Positions 29,467-39,670 of a DNA stretch of 64,000 nt are shown piece by piece. Below the pieces are notes generated by a model. That model saw nothing but the letters and a program-made list of their open reading frames with translations. It had not been told where the DNA came from and did no database searches. The DNA is from Microbacterium sp. zg-Y625 (GTDB taxonomy: Bacteria > Actinomycetota > Actinomycetes > Actinomycetales > Microbacteriaceae): positions 1,116,001 through 1,180,000 of the forward strand of contig NZ_CP126740.1 in assembly GCF_030246925.1 (NCBI RefSeq). Reading direction: 5' to 3'. Position 1 is the stretch's first letter; the number at the start of each line of letters is the position of its first letter. Made by a program: the position numbers and the translations under genes.

Positions 29467-30276
29467 TCAGGCGCGGGCTTCGGCGGGGTCGGCGATGCGT
29501 CCCGTGCGCATGACGCGGTCCAGCAGCGCGTCGAAGTCGGCGGCCAGCTCCTGGGCCGAGTCGCCCGGCCAGATGTGCAGCGGCTTCGCGGCCCCCTGCG
29601 CCTGCTGCAGCGACGTGCGCTCCGGCAGCTGCGGCGACAGGACGAGCGGCCCGAACATGTCGCGCAGCTCCTTGATGCGGAACTGGTGCTCGATCGACTG
29701 CGGGCGCACGCGGTTCACCACGATCCCGAGCGGCTGCAGCCGCGGCGACAGTCCGCGACGGATCTCCTCGATCGCCCGCAGCGCACGGTCGGCGGCGGCG
29801 ACGGAGAAGAGCCCGGGCTCGGTGACGACGATCACCCGGTCCGATGCCGCCCACGCGGTGCGCGTCAGCGCGTTGAGCGAGGGCGCGCAGTCGATCAGCA
29901 CCAGGTCGTAGTCCGGCTCGATGGTGGCCAGCGCCTCCTCGAGCTTCCAGACGTCGCGCACGCTCGGGTGCGGTCCGTCGAAGTTGATGGCGGAGGGGCT
30001 GCCGATCATCACGTCGATCGTGCCGGGATGGACCTTCGCCCAGCCGCTGGAGGTGATCGCCTGACGGACGACCTTCTCCTTCGGATTGGCGAGGACATCG
30101 GCGACGTTGAGGCGACCGGCGACCTGGATGTCCATCCCCGTCGACACGTCGGACTGCGGGTCGAGATCGACGACGAGGGTGCGGACACCGCGAGCGAACG
30201 CAGCGGATGCGAGCCCCAGTGTGACCGTTGTCTTGCCGACCCCGCCCTTGAGCGAACTGACGGAGAGTACGTGCAC
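29467..30276 (-). CDS. ParA-family ATPase
   Basis: A 269-residue ParA/Soj-type ATPase with the deviant Walker [15 protein letters not shown], switch I region DLDPQSDVSTGMD and Walker B DLVLIDCAPSLNALT. No parB follows it, so it is probably an orphan such as those that position other cargo, not the chromosomal parAB pair. The start is GTG 30276. TAACGT (30290-30285) lies 8 nt upstream, suggesting a leaderless transcript. It diverges from pyc. Confidence 0.88.
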   Translation of the reverse strand: MHVLSVSSLKGGVGKTTVTLGLASAAFARGVRTLVVDLDPQSDVSTGMDIQVAGRLNVADVLANPKEKVVRQAITSSGWAKVHPGTIDVMIGSPSAINFDGPHPSVRDVWKLEEALATIEPDYDLVLIDCAPSLNALTRTAWAASDRVIVVTEPGLFSVAAADRALRAIEEIRRGLSPRLQPLGIVVNRVRPQSIEHQFRIKELRDMFGPLVLSPQLPERTSLQQAQGAAKPLHIWPGDSAQELAADFDALLDRVMRTGRIADPAEARA

Positions 30277-30369
30277 GGAGGTCTACGTTACCGTCCCCTA
30301 GGCTGTGAGCACACTCAGGCAGTCCGGCGTCCAGCGATGCGCGCCCCGGTCATCCCACGTGAGGTGAGC

Positions 30370-33300
30370 ATGTTCCGCAAGATCCTGGTCGCGAACCGAG
30401 GCGAGATCGCCATCCGCGCATTCCGCGCCGCCTTCGAACTCGGCGCTCGCACCGTCGCCGTCTTCCCCTACGAGGACCGCTATTCGCTGCACCGCTTGAA
30501 GGCCGACGAGGCCTACCGCATCGGTGAGCAGGGGCATCCCGTGCGGGCGTACCTGGACGTCGACGAGATCATCCGCGTGGCGACCGAGAGCGGAGCGGAT
30601 GCCATCTACCCCGGCTACGGGTTCCTCTCGGAGAACCCGGAGCTCGCGGCAAAGGCGGCCGCGGCCGGCATCGCCTTCATCGGCCCGCCCGCCGAAGTGC
30701 TCGAGATGGCCGGCAACAAGGTCACCGCCAAGCACCACGCGGTCGCCGCGGGCGTGCCCGTGCTGCGCTCCACCGAGGCATCCGACGACGTCGACGAGCT
30801 TCTGGCCCAGGCCGAGGACATCGGCTTCCCCATCTTCGTCAAGGCCGTCGCCGGCGGCGGCGGGCGCGGGATGCGGCGCGTGGAGTACCCGCAGGAGCTC
30901 GCCCCCGCCGTGGCCGAGGCCATGCGCGAAGCCGAGAGTGCGTTCGGCGACGCGCGGGTGTTCCTCGAGCAGGCCGTGCAGCGGCCCCGCCACATCGAGG
31001 TGCAGATCCTCGCCGACCAGGCCGGCCACACCGTGCACCTGTTCGAGCGGGACTGTTCGGTGCAGCGACGCCACCAGAAGGTCATCGAGATCGCCCCGGC
31101 GCCGAACCTCGACGACGACGTGCGTGACGCGCTGCACGGCTACGCCATCGCGTTCGCGGAGTCGATCGGCTACCAGAACGCCGGCACGGTCGAGTTCCTG
31201 CTCGAGACGGCAGGTCCCCGCACCGGCGAGGTCGTCTTCATCGAGATGAACCCGCGCATCCAGGTCGAGCACACCGTCACCGAAGAGGTCACCGACGTCG
31301 ACCTCGTGCAGGCGCAGATGCGCATCGCGGCGGGGGAGACCCTCGACGAGCTCGGCTTGCGGCAGGAGCAGATCCACCTGCGCGGCGCCGCCCTGCAGTG
31401 CCGCATCACCACCGAGGACCCGTCGCAGGGCTTCCGGCCCGACACGGGCAAGATCACCACCTACCGCTCTCCGGGAGGGGCCGGCATCCGCCTCGACGGC
31501 GGCACCACCGCCGCGGGCTCGCAGATCAGCCCGCACTTCGACTCCATGCTCGCCAAGCTGACCTGCCGAGGCCGGGACTTCGGAGCCGCGGTCGTCCGCT
31601 CCCGTCGCGCGCTGGCGGAGTTCCGCATCCGCGGGGTGTCCACCAACATCCCGTTCCTGCAGACGGTGCTCGAAGACCCGGCGTTCGTCGCCGGCGATCT
31701 GTCGACGTCGTTCATCGACGAGCGGCCGCACCTGGCCAAGGGGCGGGAGTCCAAGGACCGCGGCTCGAAGATCCTCGGCTGGCTCGCCGACGTCACCGTC
31801 AATCGCCCGAACGGCGCGAACCCGGTGTCGGTCGACCCGGCATCCAAGCTCCCCGCCGTGGATGTCACCGCCCCCGCGCCCGACGGATCCCGCCAGCGGC
31901 TGCTCGAGCTCGGCCCCGCCGGCTTCGCGAAGGCCCTGCGCGAGCAGACGGCCCTCGCCGTCACCGAGACGACGTTCCGCGACGCCCACCAGTCGCTGCT
32001 GGCCACCCGGGTGCGCACGAAGGACCTCGTCACCGCCGCGCCGTACGTCGCCCGCCTGACCCCGCAGCTGCTGTCGATGGAGGCATGGGGCGGCGCCACC
32101 TACGACGTGGCGCTGCGCTTCCTCGGCGAGGACCCGTGGGAGCGCCTCGATGCCCTTCGCACCGCGCTGCCGAACGTCGCGATCCAGATGCTGCTGCGCG
32201 GGCGCAACACCGTCGGATACACCCCGTACCCCACGGCCGTCACCGACGCCTTCGTCCGCGAGGCCGCGGCATCGGGCGTCGACATCTTCCGCATCTTCGA
32301 CGCCCTGAACGACGTCTCGCAGATGCGTCCGGCCATCGACGCGGTGCTCGCCACCGACACCGCCGTCGCCGAGGTCGCCCTCTGCTACACCGGCGACCTG
32401 CTCAACCCCGCCGAGGACCTCTACACCCTCGACTACTACCTGCGCCTGGCGGAGCAGATGGTGGATGCCGGTGCGCACGTCCTGGCGATCAAGGACATGG
32501 CGGGGCTGCTGCGTCCTGCCGCCGCCGCGCGTCTCGTCTCGGCGCTGCGCGAGCGCTTCGACCAGCCGGTGCACGTCCACACCCACGACACCGCCGGCGG
32601 TCAGCTCGCGACCCTGCTGGCGGCCAGTGCGGCGGGCGCGGATGCCGTCGACGCCGCCGCCGCGCCCATGGCGGGCACCACGAGCCAGCCTTCCCTGTCG
32701 GCGCTGGTCGCGGCCCTGGCGAACACCGAGCGCGACACGGGGCTGGATCTCTCCGCCGTGAGCGACCTCGAGCCGTACTGGGAGGCCGTACGCGCCCTGT
32801 ACCGCCCGTTCGAGTCCGGCCTGCCCGGTCCCACGGGCCGGGTCTACCGCCACGAGATCCCGGGTGGCCAGCTGTCGAACCTGCGCCAGCAGGCCATCGC
32901 GCTGGGGCTGGCGGACGACTTCGAGCTCATCGAGGACATGTACGCCGCAGCCGACGCGATCCTCGGCCGCGTGCCGAAGGTGACCCCGTCGTCGAAGGTG
33001 GTCGGCGACCTCGCCCTGCACCTGGCGGCCGTCAAGGCGGATCCGGCCGACTTCGAGGCGAACCCGCAGAAGTACGACGTGCCCGACTCGGTCGTGGGCT
33101 TCATGGCCGGCGAGCTCGGCGACCTGCCGGGCGGCTGGCCGGAGCCCTTCCGCACCAAGGTGCTGCAGGGCCGCGAGGTGAAGGTCGGGGTGACGGAGCT
33201 GGCCGACGACGACGCGGCGGCGCTCGACGCAGACGCCCCCACGCGCCGCCGCACCCTGAACCGCCTGCTCTTCCCGGCGCCGACCCGCGCGTTCCAGGAG

Positions 33301-33777
33301 GTCCGCGACACGTACGGCGATCTCAGCGTGCTCGACACCGTCGACTACCTGTACGGGCTCGCCTCCGGTACCGAACACGTCGTGGAGATCGAGCGCGGCG
33401 TGCAGCTGTACGTCGGGCTGGAGGCCATCGGCGAGGCGGACGACAAGGGCATGCGCACGGTCATGACGACCCTCAACGGCCAGCTGCGGCCGGTGTTCGT
33501 GCGCGACCGCGCCATCGACGTCGCGCATCGCCAAGCCGAGAAGGCGGACACGTCGAAGCCGGGTCAGGTGGCGGCGCCGTTCTCGGGCGTCGTGACGATC
33601 AAGGTGCAGTCGGGTGACACGGTCACCGCCGGGCAGCCGATCGCGTCCATCGAGGCGATGAAGATGGAAGCGGCGATCACGTCTCCTGTCGACGGCGTCG
33701 TGGAACGGCTGGTGCTGTCGGGCACACAGCAGGTCGAAGCCGGGGACCTTTTGGCCGTCGTCCGCCCCTCCGAGTAG
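30370..33777 (+). CDS. pyc: Pyruvate carboxylase
   Basis: A 1135-residue single-chain biotin enzyme that makes oxaloacetate from pyruvate, bicarbonate and ATP. Biotin carboxylase comes first (KILVANRGEIAIRAFRA; ATP loop AVAGGGGRGMRR; MNPRIQVEHTVTEEVT). The carboxyltransferase barrel follows (TTFRDAHQSLLATRVRTKD; MEAWGGATYDVALRFL; HTHDTAGGQ). The C-terminal biotinyl domain carries EAMKMEAAI. Length matches the family. TAGGCT (30299-30304) is the probable -10. It feeds the TCA cycle that GarA regulates. Confidence 0.97.
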   Translation: MFRKILVANRGEIAIRAFRAAFELGARTVAVFPYEDRYSLHRLKADEAYRIGEQGHPVRAYLDVDEIIRVATESGADAIYPGYGFLSENPELAAKAAAAGIAFIGPPAEVLEMAGNKVTAKHHAVAAGVPVLRSTEASDDVDELLAQAEDIGFPIFVKAVAGGGGRGMRRVEYPQELAPAVAEAMREAESAFGDARVFLEQAVQRPRHIEVQILADQAGHTVHLFERDCSVQRRHQKVIEIAPAPNLDDDVRDALHGYAIAFAESIGYQNAGTVEFLLETAGPRTGEVVFIEMNPRIQVEHTVTEEVTDVDLVQAQMRIAAGETLDELGLRQEQIHLRGAALQCRITTEDPSQGFRPDTGKITTYRSPGGAGIRLDGGTTAAGSQISPHFDSMLAKLTCRGRDFGAAVVRSRRALAEFRIRGVSTNIPFLQTVLEDPAFVAGDLSTSFIDERPHLAKGRESKDRGSKILGWLADVTVNRPNGANPVSVDPASKLPAVDVTAPAPDGSRQRLLELGPAGFAKALREQTALAVTETTFRDAHQSLLATRVRTKDLVTAAPYVARLTPQLLSMEAWGGATYDVALRFLGEDPWERLDALRTALPNVAIQMLLRGRNTVGYTPYPTAVTDAFVREAAASGVDIFRIFDALNDVSQMRPAIDAVLATDTAVAEVALCYTGDLLNPAEDLYTLDYYLRLAEQMVDAGAHVLAIKDMAGLLRPAAAARLVSALRERFDQPVHVHTHDTAGGQLATLLAASAAGADAVDAAAAPMAGTTSQPSLSALVAALANTERDTGLDLSAVSDLEPYWEAVRALYRPFESGLPGPTGRVYRHEIPGGQLSNLRQQAIALGLADDFELIEDMYAAADAILGRVPKVTPSSKVVGDLALHLAAVKADPADFEANPQKYDVPDSVVGFMAGELGDLPGGWPEPFRTKVLQGREVKVGVTELADDDAAALDADAPTRRRTLNRLLFPAPTRAFQEVRDTYGDLSVLDTVDYLYGLASGTEHVVEIERGVQLYVGLEAIGEADDKGMRTVMTTLNGQLRPVFVRDRAIDVAHRQAEKADTSKPGQVAAPFSGVVTIKVQSGDTVTAGQPIASIEAMKMEAAITSPVDGVVERLVLSGTQQVEAGDLLAVVRPSE

Positions 33778-33825
33778 CCTGTGAGGGCGGGCGCACGTCG
33801 TCCGGGACCCTACATGGAGTGAGCT

Positions 33826-35433
33826 GTGACGCCCGAGCGCAACGATTCGACGCACGACGAAGAGCCCGAGAACGGCGTCCTCGCCGACGGTGCCAGCCTG
33901 GACACCACCGGGATCGGAGTCCTCGGCGCCGCCACGGCCCAGGTCGACGTCGTGCTGCCGGTGCCCCACGATGACGATGACGATGCCGACGACGAGGCAG
34001 TCGACGACGGCGTCGTCGCGGAGGGCTTCGTGCCCATCGGATTCGCCCCGGTCACGGACCCGGCGACCGACGGCGTCGACATCGTCGCCGCAGAGGACGT
34101 CACGATCGACGACGAGACCGGAGAGCTGCACCGTCCGGCGTTCGAGGAGTTCGCTCACGACGAGGAGCTCGCCGACGAGGTGGCCTCGCCGACGGCCGCC
34201 GACGAGGCAGCGCAGAAGGATGCCGCGGCCTCCGAGGACACCCCCGCCACCGGTGCCGTCGCCGGCCCCGCGACCGGATCCGTGCCCGCCACCGGCGCTG
34301 TCGCTGTCGCCAAGCCCGCCACCGGCGCGGTTGCGAAGCCCACGACCGGCGACGATGAGAAGCCCTCCACGGCGGCCGCCAGGCGCGCCCGCACCGCAGA
34401 CGAGGCGCATCCGCGCACGGCCGAGCGCCTGCGCGCGCGCAGCGCCGAGCTCGCTCCCCGTCGCCTCGGCGAGATCGAGCCGGGGCGGGAGTCCGCCGAC
34501 CTGCTGACCGCCGACCGTCTGCTCGACCCGCACCACGTGGTCAAGCCAGAGCCGGAGGGCGCCTGGCGGCACCTGCTCTACTCGCTGTCGAGGCACCGCA
34601 TCAACCTCGGTGACGGTCGCCGCGCCCGTGAGCGCAAGGCGCTGGACCGCCGCATCGCCGCGACACTCAGCGGAAGCGCGAAGTTCGTCCCGGTGCTCTC
34701 CCGCAAGGGCGGGGTCGGCAAGACCACGATCACCACACTGCTCGGCATGGCCCTCGCCGACGCCCGCGACGATCGCATCATCGCCGTGGACGCGAACCCC
34801 GACCGGGGCACGCTGGCCGAGCGGATCGGTCACCCCAGCGGCAAGACGGTGCGTGATCTGGTGCGCCGCCGCGGCGAGATCTCCGGGTACCACGACCTGT
34901 CGGACATCGTCGTGCGCGACGAGACCCGGCTCGACGTGCTGGCATCCGACGCCGACCCGCACATCTCCGAGGCCTTCAACGATGACGACTACCACGACGT
35001 CGCGCAGTTCGCCGCCCACTACTACTCGGTCGTGCTGACCGACACCGGCACGGGCATCGTCCACTCGGTCATGGGCGCGACGCTCGGCCTGGCCGACGAG
35101 ATCATCGTGGTGACGGGCCTGAGCGTCGACGAGGCGCGCCTGGCATCCGAGACGCTCACCTGGCTCGAGGCCAACGGCCACGCCGAGAAGGCGCGCAACG
35201 CCGTGGTGGTGCTCAACGCCAGCCGCCCGGGGGCGCCTCTCGTGCGTCCCGCCGAGCTCGAAGCCCACTTCCGCTCGCGCGTGCGAGCCGTCGTCCACAT
35301 GCCGTACGACCCGCACATCGCCGCCGGGAGCGCCATCTCTTTCCGCGAGCTGCAGCCGGCGACGCGCACGGCGGCGCGCGAACTCGCGGCCACGGTCATC
35401 GAGGGCCTGCGCGGCCTGCCGTCGGCTGCCTGA
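33826..35433 (+). CDS. MinD/ParA-like ATPase with long disordered N-terminus (EspI-like)
   Basis: A 535-residue protein. Residues 1-230 are acidic and low complexity, with a run of PATGAV-type repeats ([32 protein letters not shown]; about residues 138-170). The C-terminal half is a MinD-like ATPase: [30 protein letters not shown] and [17 protein letters not shown]. This layout resembles mycobacterial EspI (ESX-1), but no type VII secretion gene is near. GTG 33826 is preceded by GGAG. Its stop overlaps the def start (TGATG), so the pair is coupled. Confidence 0.8.
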   Translation: MTPERNDSTHDEEPENGVLADGASLDTTGIGVLGAATAQVDVVLPVPHDDDDDADDEAVDDGVVAEGFVPIGFAPVTDPATDGVDIVAAEDVTIDDETGELHRPAFEEFAHDEELADEVASPTAADEAAQKDAAASEDTPATGAVAGPATGSVPATGAVAVAKPATGAVAKPTTGDDEKPSTAAARRARTADEAHPRTAERLRARSAELAPRRLGEIEPGRESADLLTADRLLDPHHVVKPEPEGAWRHLLYSLSRHRINLGDGRRARERKALDRRIAATLSGSAKFVPVLSRKGGVGKTTITTLLGMALADARDDRIIAVDANPDRGTLAERIGHPSGKTVRDLVRRRGEISGYHDLSDIVVRDETRLDVLASDADPHISEAFNDDDYHDVAQFAAHYYSVVLTDTGTGIVHSVMGATLGLADEIIVVTGLSVDEARLASETLTWLEANGHAEKARNAVVVLNASRPGAPLVRPAELEAHFRSRVRAVVHMPYDPHIAAGSAISFRELQPATRTAARELAATVIEGLRGLPSAA

Positions 35434-35924
35434 TGGCCGTCCGCGACATCCGCCTGTTCGGCGACCCCGTGCTGCGGTCGGCGTGCGCGCCGATCGACGA
35501 CATCGACGACGGCGTGCGTGCGCTCGTGCGAGATCTGCTCGACACGGTCGCCCTGCCCGGGCGTGCCGGGGTGGCCGCGAACCAGATCGGCGTCGGCCTG
35601 CGTGCCTTCAGCTACAACATCGACGGCGACATCGGCTACATCCTCAACCCCCGGCTGGTCGAGGTCTCGGGCGAGGCGGTGCCGATGGGGGAGGGATGCC
35701 TGTCGGTTCCCGGCCTCTGGCACGACGCCATCCGGCATCCGCACGCCAAAGCCGTCGGGATCGACCTCGACGGCAACGAGGTCGTGCTCGAAGGCGACGG
35801 CCTGCTCGCGCAGGCGCTGCAGCATGAAACCGACCACCTGGACGGCATGCTCTACCTCGACCGGCTCGCGCCCGAAGAGCGCCGTGCCGCCATGCGCGAG
35901 GTGCGCGAGTCCAGCTGGTTCTGA
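35433..35924 (+). CDS. def: Peptide deformylase
   Basis: A 163-residue deformylase that removes the formyl group from nascent N-termini. All three motifs are present: [17 protein letters not shown] (metal Cys) and QHETDHLDG (HExxH type; E is followed by T-D). It overlaps the preceding ATPase gene by one base and ends before a strong bidirectional terminator. In many Microbacteriaceae more than one def exists. Whether this is the sole copy cannot be told. Confidence 0.95.
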   Translation: MAVRDIRLFGDPVLRSACAPIDDIDDGVRALVRDLLDTVALPGRAGVAANQIGVGLRAFSYNIDGDIGYILNPRLVEVSGEAVPMGEGCLSVPGLWHDAIRHPHAKAVGIDLDGNEVVLEGDGLLAQALQHETDHLDGMLYLDRLAPEERRAAMREVRESSWF

Positions 35925-35958
35925 CGCATCGCATCGCCGGCGACGGTCGGCGCGACGC

Positions 35959-35992
35959 AAGAAGGCCCGGGGATCGCTCCCCGGGCCTTCTT
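35959..35992. terminator. Bidirectional intrinsic terminator
   Basis: AAGAAGGCCCGGGGA (35959-35973), loop TCGC, TCCCCGGGCCTTCTT (35978-35992): a perfect 15-bp stem with A- and T-rich ends serving both directions, between convergent def and the acyl-CoA ligase gene. Confidence 0.9.
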
Positions 35993-36008
35993 CATCGTGT
36001 GTCGGGTG

Positions 36009-37838
36009 TCAGCCGCCGAGAGCGACGTTCGTCGTCGTCACCGGAACGGCGTAGAGGTCCTCGACGTGTGAGGCGAAGTCCGCCAGGATCACGTTGCGCT
36101 TGATCGACATCTTCGGCGTCAGGTGACCGCTGGCCTCGGTCCACTCGCTGTCGAGGATGCTGAACTTGCGGACGGACTCGGCGCGCGACACGTGGGCGTT
36201 GGCGGTGTCGATCGCCTTCTGCACCTCGGCGCGCACCTTCGGGTCCTTTGCGGCGGTGGCGAGCGTCATGTCGGCCGGCAGTCCGTTGTTCGCAAGCCAC
36301 GTGGGCAGCATCTCGGAATCGAGCGTCACGAGGGCGCCGATGAAGGGCTTCTGGTCGCCGACGACGACGACCTGTCCGACGATCGGGTTCGCGCGGATCG
36401 GATCCTCGAGCGCGGCCGGTGCGACGTTCTTGCCACCGGCGGTGACGAGGATCTCCTTCTTGCGCCCCGTGATCGTCAGGAAGCCCTCGTCGTCGAACGA
36501 GCCGATGTCGCCGGTCTTGAACCAGCCGTCGTGGAACGCCTCGGCCGTGGCCTCGGGGTTGCGCCAGTACTCCTTGAAGACGTTGATGCCGCGCACCTCG
36601 ATCTCGTTGTCCTCGCCGAGTCGCACGCCGACGCCGGGAAGCACCGGTCCGACCGTGCCGATCTTCGACTTGGTGGCGAGGTTCACCGTCGCCGGCGCCG
36701 TGGTCTCGGTGAGGCCGTAGCCCTCGAGGATGGTCACGCCCAGGCTGTGGAAGAAGTGTCCCAGCCGCGGTCCGAGGGGGGCCGACCCCGACACGGCGTA
36801 CTTGACGCGGCCGCCCATGGCGGCGCGCAGCTTGCCGTAGACGAGCTTGTCGAACAGTCGGAACTTGATCTTCAGGCCCAGCGGGACCTTCTTGCCGTCC
36901 TGCAGCAGGGTGGAGTGCTCCACCGCCGCGTGCGCGGCGGCGCGGAAGATCTTGCCCTTGCCGCCTGCTTCAGCCTTCTGCTCGGCGGAGTTGTAGACCT
37001 TCTCGAACACGCGCGGCACGGCCAGCAGGTACGACGGCTTGAAGCTGCCGAGCGCCTTCAGGAGCTGTCGGGTGTCGGGCTCGTGGCCGGTCTTCACGCC
37101 CGCGTGGATGTTCAGGATCGAGATGAACCGCGCGAACACATGCGCGGTCGTGATGAACAGCAGCGTCGACGCGCCAGGCTCGGCGACGACCTCGCTGAGC
37201 GCCTTGGCGGAGTTGCGGCAGAGTTCGACGAAGTTGCTGTGCGTGAGCACGCACCCCTTGGGGCGGCCGGTGGATCCGGACGTGTAGATCAGCGTGGCGA
37301 TGTCCGAGCCGACGGCGAGGTTGCGCCGACGCTCGATCTCCTCGTCCGAGACCGACGCGCCGTCGGCGCGGACGGCGTCGAGGTCGCCGGCATCCATCGT
37401 CCACGTGCTGCGGATGAGCGGGAGCTCGTCGCGGACCTCGGCCAGGCGCGCGGCGTGGTCGGTGGATTCGACGATGCAGGCGATGGCGCCGGAGTCGGTG
37501 AGGTTCCACTGGATCTGCGCTGCCGAGCTGGTCTCGTAGATCGGCACCATGACGGCGCCGGCGTAGAAGATCGCGAAGTCGACGAGCGACCACTCGTAGG
37601 TGGTGCGTGCGAGGAAGCCCACCTTGTCGCCGGGCTCGATGCCGGCGGCCACGAGGCCCTTGGCCAGGCGGATGACCTCCCGCTCGAACGCAGCGGCGGT
37701 GATGTCGCGCCAGCCGTCCCCGTCGGGGACGGCGAACAGTGCCAGATCGGGGGTGCTTTTCACCCGATCGGCGAGCAGATCGCTGATATTGCCCTGCGGA
37801 TCAGCGGGGACGATTGCGGGAACTTCGAATTGGACCAC
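36009..37838 (-). CDS. Long-chain fatty-acid-CoA ligase (FadD15-like)
   Basis: A 609-residue AMP-forming acyl-CoA synthetase. The P-loop YTSGSTGRPKGCVLTHSNF is near residue 190, with GYGLTETTA, TGDIGSFDDEGFLTITGRKKE and the catalytic Lys region GGKNVAP. The enzyme activates fatty acids through an acyl-AMP intermediate. The size and the LEGYGLTE context suit bacterial long-chain ligases (FadD15 group). It starts at GTG 37838 after AAGGAG. A 12-bp palindrome lies directly upstream of the ribosome site. Confidence 0.93.
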   Translation of the reverse strand: MVQFEVPAIVPADPQGNISDLLADRVKSTPDLALFAVPDGDGWRDITAAAFEREVIRLAKGLVAAGIEPGDKVGFLARTTYEWSLVDFAIFYAGAVMVPIYETSSAAQIQWNLTDSGAIACIVESTDHAARLAEVRDELPLIRSTWTMDAGDLDAVRADGASVSDEEIERRRNLAVGSDIATLIYTSGSTGRPKGCVLTHSNFVELCRNSAKALSEVVAEPGASTLLFITTAHVFARFISILNIHAGVKTGHEPDTRQLLKALGSFKPSYLLAVPRVFEKVYNSAEQKAEAGGKGKIFRAAAHAAVEHSTLLQDGKKVPLGLKIKFRLFDKLVYGKLRAAMGGRVKYAVSGSAPLGPRLGHFFHSLGVTILEGYGLTETTAPATVNLATKSKIGTVGPVLPGVGVRLGEDNEIEVRGINVFKEYWRNPEATAEAFHDGWFKTGDIGSFDDEGFLTITGRKKEILVTAGGKNVAPAALEDPIRANPIVGQVVVVGDQKPFIGALVTLDSEMLPTWLANNGLPADMTLATAAKDPKVRAEVQKAIDTANAHVSRAESVRKFSILDSEWTEASGHLTPKMSIKRNVILADFASHVEDLYAVPVTTTNVALGG

Positions 37839-37847
37839 GGCAACTCC

Positions 37848-37859
37848 TTCGGTACCGAA
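37848..37859. promoter_or_regulatory. 12-bp palindrome upstream of the acyl-CoA ligase
   Basis: TTCGGTACCGAA is a perfect palindrome adjoining the ribosome site of the minus-strand ligase gene. It could be an operator for a TetR-type lipid regulator. Position and symmetry are seen; function is inferred. Confidence 0.35.
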
Positions 37860-37984
37860 CGAAAATCGGGTTATTGCGCCGAAACCGAGTGTAACGTCAT
37901 GCGCGTCTCGCTCCGGGTGCCCTGTGCGTTCGCGCAGTAGACTTCAAGACGCCCTGCGCACGGCAGCGGCGGGAAGGATGCCGC

Positions 37985-38920
37985 GTGCTCAAGGTCGGGA
38001 TCGACATCGGCGGGACGAAGATCGCCGGAGGCGTCGTGGACGACGCCGGCAACGTCGTCGAGAAGCTCCGGGTGGACACCCCCGTCGACACCGAGGCCCT
38101 CGCCGATGCCGTGGCCGACATGGCCCGCCATTTCGCGCAGTCCTACGAGGTGGCAGCCGTCGGGGTCGCCGCCGCGGGCTTCATCGACAAGACCCGTTCG
38201 GTCGTCTTCCATGCGCCCAACATCGCGTGGCGGAACGAGCCGCTGCGCGCCGACCTCGAGCGGCGCATCGGTCGGCCCGTCACCATCGAGAACGACGCGA
38301 ACGCCGCCGGGTGGGGCGAGTACCGTTTCGGCGCGGGCCGCGGCGTGGGCGACATGGTCATGCTGACGCTCGGCACCGGAGTAGGGGGAGCCATCGTCTC
38401 GCGCGGTGAGCTCGCCTACGGCGGCCACGGCATCGGCGGCGAGCTCGGGCACATGCGCTTCATGCGCGACGGGCGCCTGTGCGGCTGCGGCCAGAACGGA
38501 TGCCTCGAGCAGTACGCCTCGGGGCGTGCCCTGCAGCGCGAGGCGAACGACATCGCCGACGCCGGCGGTATCGGCGCGGCGCTCGCGCAGGTGCGCGAAG
38601 AGAAGGGCACGATTCCCGGCCCCGCCATCTCGCGCCTCGTGCTCGCCGGGGATCCCGGCGCCGTCGAGGCGCTGCGCCGGGTCGCGACGGCCCTCGGCGA
38701 AGCCTGCGGCGGCATCCAGGCCGTGCTCGACCCCGAGCTCTTCGTCATCGGCGGGGGAGTCGCGCAGCTGGGGGAGACTCTCCTGGAGCCCGTGCGACTG
38801 GCGTACGAGACGTCGCTGCCCGGGTACGGCGAGCGGCCGGTCGCCGACTTCGTCATCGCGCAGCTGGGCAACGACGCCGGTCTCATCGGCGTCGCCGACC
38901 TCGCGGGCAGGAGCGTCTAG
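37985..38920 (+). CDS. glk: ROK-family glucokinase
   Basis: A 311-residue ROK sugar kinase. The phosphate loop IDIGGTKIAGGVVDD is at the N-terminus, the catalytic Asp lies in IENDANAAGWGEY, and ROK motif 2 with three Cys and one His for Zn reads GHMRF...CGCGQNGCLEQYASG. A glucokinase role fits the glycogen phosphorylase elsewhere in the window. ATP versus polyphosphate use cannot be decided. GTG 37985 follows GGGAAGGA, and TAGACT (37938-37943) is a likely -10. The next gene follows after 2 bp. Confidence 0.92.
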   Translation: MLKVGIDIGGTKIAGGVVDDAGNVVEKLRVDTPVDTEALADAVADMARHFAQSYEVAAVGVAAAGFIDKTRSVVFHAPNIAWRNEPLRADLERRIGRPVTIENDANAAGWGEYRFGAGRGVGDMVMLTLGTGVGGAIVSRGELAYGGHGIGGELGHMRFMRDGRLCGCGQNGCLEQYASGRALQREANDIADAGGIGAALAQVREEKGTIPGPAISRLVLAGDPGAVEALRRVATALGEACGGIQAVLDPELFVIGGGVAQLGETLLEPVRLAYETSLPGYGERPVADFVIAQLGNDAGLIGVADLAGRSV

Positions 38921-38922
38921 CG

Positions 38923-39609
38923 GTGTTCTACTGGCTCATGAAGTACATCGTGATCGGACCGGTCGTCAAGGCCATCTTCCGACCGTGGATCGTGGGCCGG
39001 ACCAACATCCCCCGTGAGGGCGCGGCGATCCTCGCCAGCAATCACCTGTCGGTGAGCGACTCGGTCTTCCTTCCGCTCATGATCGACCGACCGATGTCGT
39101 TCCTGGCCAAGAGCGACTACTTCACCGGCAAGGGTCTCAAGGGCTGGGCGACCCGCATGTTCATGAAGGCCACCGGTCAGATCCCCATCGACCGCACCGG
39201 CGGCAAGGCCTCCGAGGCGTCGCTGAACACGGGGCTGCAGGTGCTCGGGGGCGGCGATCTTCTCGGCATCTACCCCGAGGGCACCCGCAGCCCCGACGGC
39301 AAGCTGTACCGCGGCCGCACCGGCATCGCGCGCATGGCGCTCGAGGCGCGCGTCCCCGTCATTCCCGTGGTGATGGTGGACACCGACGCCGTCATGCCCA
39401 TCGGCCGCACGATCCCGCGAGTCGGCCGCGTCGGGATGGTCATCGGGGAGCCGCTGGACTTCTCCCGCTACCGGGGCATGGAGAACGACCGCTACGTGCT
39501 GCGCTCGGTGACCGACGAGATCATGGTGGCGTTGCAGCGTCTGGGTGAGCAGCGCTACGACGACGTCTACGCCTCGACGGTGAAGAGCCGCGCGGTCTCG
39601 GCGTCCTGA
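38923..39609 (+). CDS. plsC: 1-acyl-sn-glycerol-3-phosphate acyltransferase (PlsC-like)
   Basis: A 228-residue LPLAT protein that would make phosphatidic acid at the membrane. The acceptor motif NHLSVSDS (H-x4-D) is near residue 39. FLAKSDYF, GQIPIDRTGG and the EGTRSPDGKLYRGRTG block are all present. An N-terminal hydrophobic segment (YWLMKYIVIGPVVKAIF) anchors it. Start GTG 38923 lies 2 bp after glk, so both are on one transcript. The acyl-CoA ligase gene nearby points the other way. Confidence 0.9.
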   Translation: MFYWLMKYIVIGPVVKAIFRPWIVGRTNIPREGAAILASNHLSVSDSVFLPLMIDRPMSFLAKSDYFTGKGLKGWATRMFMKATGQIPIDRTGGKASEASLNTGLQVLGGGDLLGIYPEGTRSPDGKLYRGRTGIARMALEARVPVIPVVMVDTDAVMPIGRTIPRVGRVGMVIGEPLDFSRYRGMENDRYVLRSVTDEIMVALQRLGEQRYDDVYASTVKSRAVSAS

Positions 39610-39670
39610 CGGGGGGCGGCGGGGTCGTCACACGGCGCTGGAGCCGGTGACGCCTCGGTAGACTGGCCTG

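Noticed and set aside
30298..35316. Very long open frame (about 1670 codons) on the minus strand
   Set aside because: It is antisense to pyc and the MinD-like gene, which have clear family motifs throughout. Long stop-free antisense frames are expected at this GC content.
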